In this document: piece by piece, positions 62,412 to 64,000 of the stretch | How positions within the stretch are numbered: position 1 is the first letter of the stretch | How the letters are laid out: every line of letters begins with the position of its first letter | From: Thalassotalea_E sp964620605 | GTDB taxonomy: Bacteria > Pseudomonadota > Gammaproteobacteria > Enterobacterales > Alteromonadaceae | Direction: 5' to 3' | NCBI GenBank assembly: GCA_964620605.1 | Contig: CAZUHQ010000008.1 | Location: 1 to 64,000 of the forward strand | Length of the DNA: 64,000 nt | Notes under the pieces: model-generated | Databases searched by the model: none | Told to the model about the DNA's origin: nothing | The model's input: the letters and a program-made list of their open reading frames with translations, nothing else | Translations under genes and position numbers: made by a program

Positions 62412-63128
62412 TTAAGCACTTACTTCTATCATATCCGCTTGAATCACCTCAGCCAGTTGATGCGCCCATAACTGATAAGCCGCTTTTCCAGGGTGAAAAC
62501 CATCGGCTGCGATAAAGCTTTTTTCAGAGCTAAGTGGAGTTTGAACAAAACGGCATTGTACTTGAGTTTCCACTACTTGCCGCATTAATCGGTTCAATCT
62601 TCTTGCCCTGACACCTAGCCACCAACGCAATGGCTGTGGTAATGCCGGAAACAGATGCATCGGCGGCACATTGGAAAAATAAATATATTTTGCCGCAAAC
62701 TTAGTGCTTAGCAGCTCGGCAATAGCAGTTAAATTGTTCACCCAAAGCCCTGCATTGACTAATTTAGTCACATCATTAACCCCGATTGAAATCACTACAA
62801 CATCAGCAACAGCTGCTGGAGCTTGATTCAATTTTTCCAAAAGTTGGGCAGACGAGTCGCCGGAGCTCGCCAATAGCTGCCAGGAAATTGAGCGACTACT
62901 GGCTAATACGCCAAGCAGGCAGCCACAAAGCGCCTCTTGCTGATGGTCAACACCAACACCGGCGGCGGCTGAGTCCCCGACGATCAATAAAGATAAATGC
63001 TCACCATCACCTAAATGCCCGTTTCTTTCCCCAACAGGTTCAGGTAATTGTGGCGTCATTTTACGGACAAATTTACCCTGAAGATAAAAAACTGGCCCGA
63101 GTAAGATTAGTGCTATGTGATACAGCAT
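62412..63128 (-). CDS. SGNH/GDSL-type hydrolase
   Basis: The 238-residue protein has an N-terminal anchor helix (about 1-18), block I GDSAAAGVG (Ser nucleophile), block III GVND, and block V DGFHPG with catalytic Asp and His. It is an esterase or lipase of the membrane-anchored type. The substrate is unknown. It lies 24 bp after the GGDEF gene on the same strand. Confidence 0.87.
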   Translation of the reverse strand: MLYHIALILLGPVFYLQGKFVRKMTPQLPEPVGERNGHLGDGEHLSLLIVGDSAAAGVGVDHQQEALCGCLLGVLASSRSISWQLLASSGDSSAQLLEKLNQAPAAVADVVVISIGVNDVTKLVNAGLWVNNLTAIAELLSTKFAAKYIYFSNVPPMHLFPALPQPLRWWLGVRARRLNRLMRQVVETQVQCRFVQTPLSSEKSFIAADGFHPGKAAYQLWAHQLAEVIQADMIEVSA

Positions 63129-63152
63129 TTTAACCGATTCTGCTTCGACAAA

Positions 63153-64000
63153 TTAATCACTAACATTATTCCGCCCTTTTTTCTTCGCGCGATATAAGGC
63201 TAAATCAGCCTGCTTGACCGTTTGTTCAAAACTTTGTTTGGTACTGCGAGTGGCAACGCCAATCGAGATAGTCACACTGACGGTTTTGAGCTCCTCCGAT
63301 GCCTTGCCCTGCCTTGCTTTTTTCGTTTTACGCAACGGATGACGAATAACGATTTGATAATCCGCAACTTCCTGACGCAGTCGTTCAAGCTCCGACCTTG
63401 CATCTTGCGCCGTTTTACGTGGGAATATTGCGGTGAATTCTTCACCGCCATAACGAAACACTCGGCCACCGGCGCGAATTTTCCCCAGCTTAGACGCCAC
63501 CAGTTTTAACACCTGATCGCCAATATCATGGCCATAAGTATCGTTAAATTTCTTAAAATGATCGATATCTATCATGGCAACGCAATACTTGCGTCCTAAC
63601 GATAACGCATATTGATTAAGCGCCCGACGTGACGGCAAATTAGTGAGCTCATCTCGATAAGCAAGGTAATATGAGTCGATCACCACCACTAGAATATATT
63701 GCACCGCCACTAAACTCAGCAGCATAGCCAATGGCATGGTCAGTTGCTGCTGATAAAATAAATTGGTTAGCACCAAACTGGTTAATAGTGATGAAGTGAA
63801 TAAGGTCGCCGAGCGCAGACTCTTATATAAAATAGCAAGCGCCACTGCATATAATGGCAATAACACCGCCAGGCTAGTGAGCTCAAAAGGAACAATTTGC
63901 TGTTGCTGATTATATTGCTCTGCCCAGTTAACCGCCATTAGCCAGCCTTTACCAAGGGCAAGACAAATCGCCAGGCCAACTAAACGAATAATACCGTGCA
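63153..64000 (-). CDS. Membrane GGDEF diguanylate cyclase, 5' end beyond the window
   Basis: The visible part has several hydrophobic helices (starting before 63938, including IIRLVGLAICLALGKGWL, then LTSLAVLLPLYAVALAILY) and a C-terminal GGDEF domain with RYGGEEF. The frame stays open to the window edge, so the start lies outside; the Met at 63938 is internal or an alternative. The I-site position reads RAGG, not RxxD, so product feedback may be lost. The upstream sensor is unknown. Confidence 0.88.
   Translation of the reverse strand, partial: HGIIRLVGLAICLALGKGWLMAVNWAEQYNQQQQIVPFELTSLAVLLPLYAVALAILYKSLRSATLFTSSLLTSLVLTNLFYQQQLTMPLAMLLSLVAVQYILVVVIDSYYLAYRDELTNLPSRRALNQYALSLGRKYCVAMIDIDHFKKFNDTYGHDIGDQVLKLVASKLGKIRAGGRVFRYGGEEFTAIFPRKTAQDARSELERLRQEVADYQIVIRHPLRKTKKARQGKASEELKTVSVTISIGVATRSTKQSFEQTVKQADLALYRAKKKGRNNVSD

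Overview
The window is a chromosomal stretch of a marine gammaproteobacterium of the order Alteromonadales, most likely family Colwelliaceae (Thalassotalea or Colwellia type). I infer this from protein sequence character, moderate-to-low GC, the block cpoB-pal-tolB-tolA-tolR-tolQ-ybgC next to ruvBAC and aspS, and Na+-linked transporters (NhaD, an NSS symporter). It comes from a draft assembly. Runs of N at 1868-1967, 30470-30569 and 34471-34480 fall inside or next to repeats.

Layout. 1-424 is non-coding repeat sequence. 425-2224 holds nadA and a tRNA-Lys(UUU) tandem array broken by a scaffold gap. 2293-7481 is the Tol-Pal envelope operon (minus strand). 7482-7986 is intergenic and carries the ybgC promoter plus a candidate small RNA on the plus strand with its own promoter and terminator. 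7987-12220 is ruvB, ruvA, ruvC and aspS. 12368-17788 has a triple-sensor diguanylate cyclase, cmoA-cmoB (tRNA wobble uridine modification) and a periplasmic binding protein. 17927-26124 has dgt, a patatin, a VOC protein with a Ser/Thr kinase, an SLC13 transporter, nagZ and a PsrA-like regulator. 26289-26673 is the deletion remnant of a TonB-dependent receptor. 26689-28739 is a GGDEF protein and a receiver-CheC protein. 28909-30280 is periplasmic tpx and a small heat-shock protein, followed by a 51-bp tandem repeat (30340-30609).

30706-43669 is a mixed accessory region: hydrolase, two SDRs, an alkyltransferase-like protein, GNATs, a Cys-rich HvfA-like peptide, dusC, a MetF-like protein with a PspB-like neighbour, a YtrA-type GntR/ABC operon, a thioesterase and several DUF proteins. 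43878-49386 is mfd, csiV and a DUF1244 gene. 49547-64000 holds a binding protein, rsuA, a LysE exporter, a DUF962 protein, a membrane protein/Xre pair with clear operator dyads, a TPR hybrid histidine kinase, a voltage-gated channel, a CBS protein, nhaD, a GloB-like hydrolase, an NSS symporter, an SGNH esterase and a GGDEF protein running off the right edge.

Themes: envelope integrity (Tol-Pal, CsiV, NagZ), DNA repair (RuvABC, Mfd, ATL), RNA modification (CmoAB, DusC, RsuA), and heavy signal transduction (three GGDEF proteins, a hybrid kinase, a receiver-CheC protein, a Ser/Thr kinase, two stand-alone SBP_bac_3 proteins). I see no prophage, CRISPR array, insertion sequence or complete defence system. 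The least explained items are the orphan HvfA-like peptide, the candidate small RNA with a palindrome inside its promoter, and a dispersed family of short stem-loop repeats.
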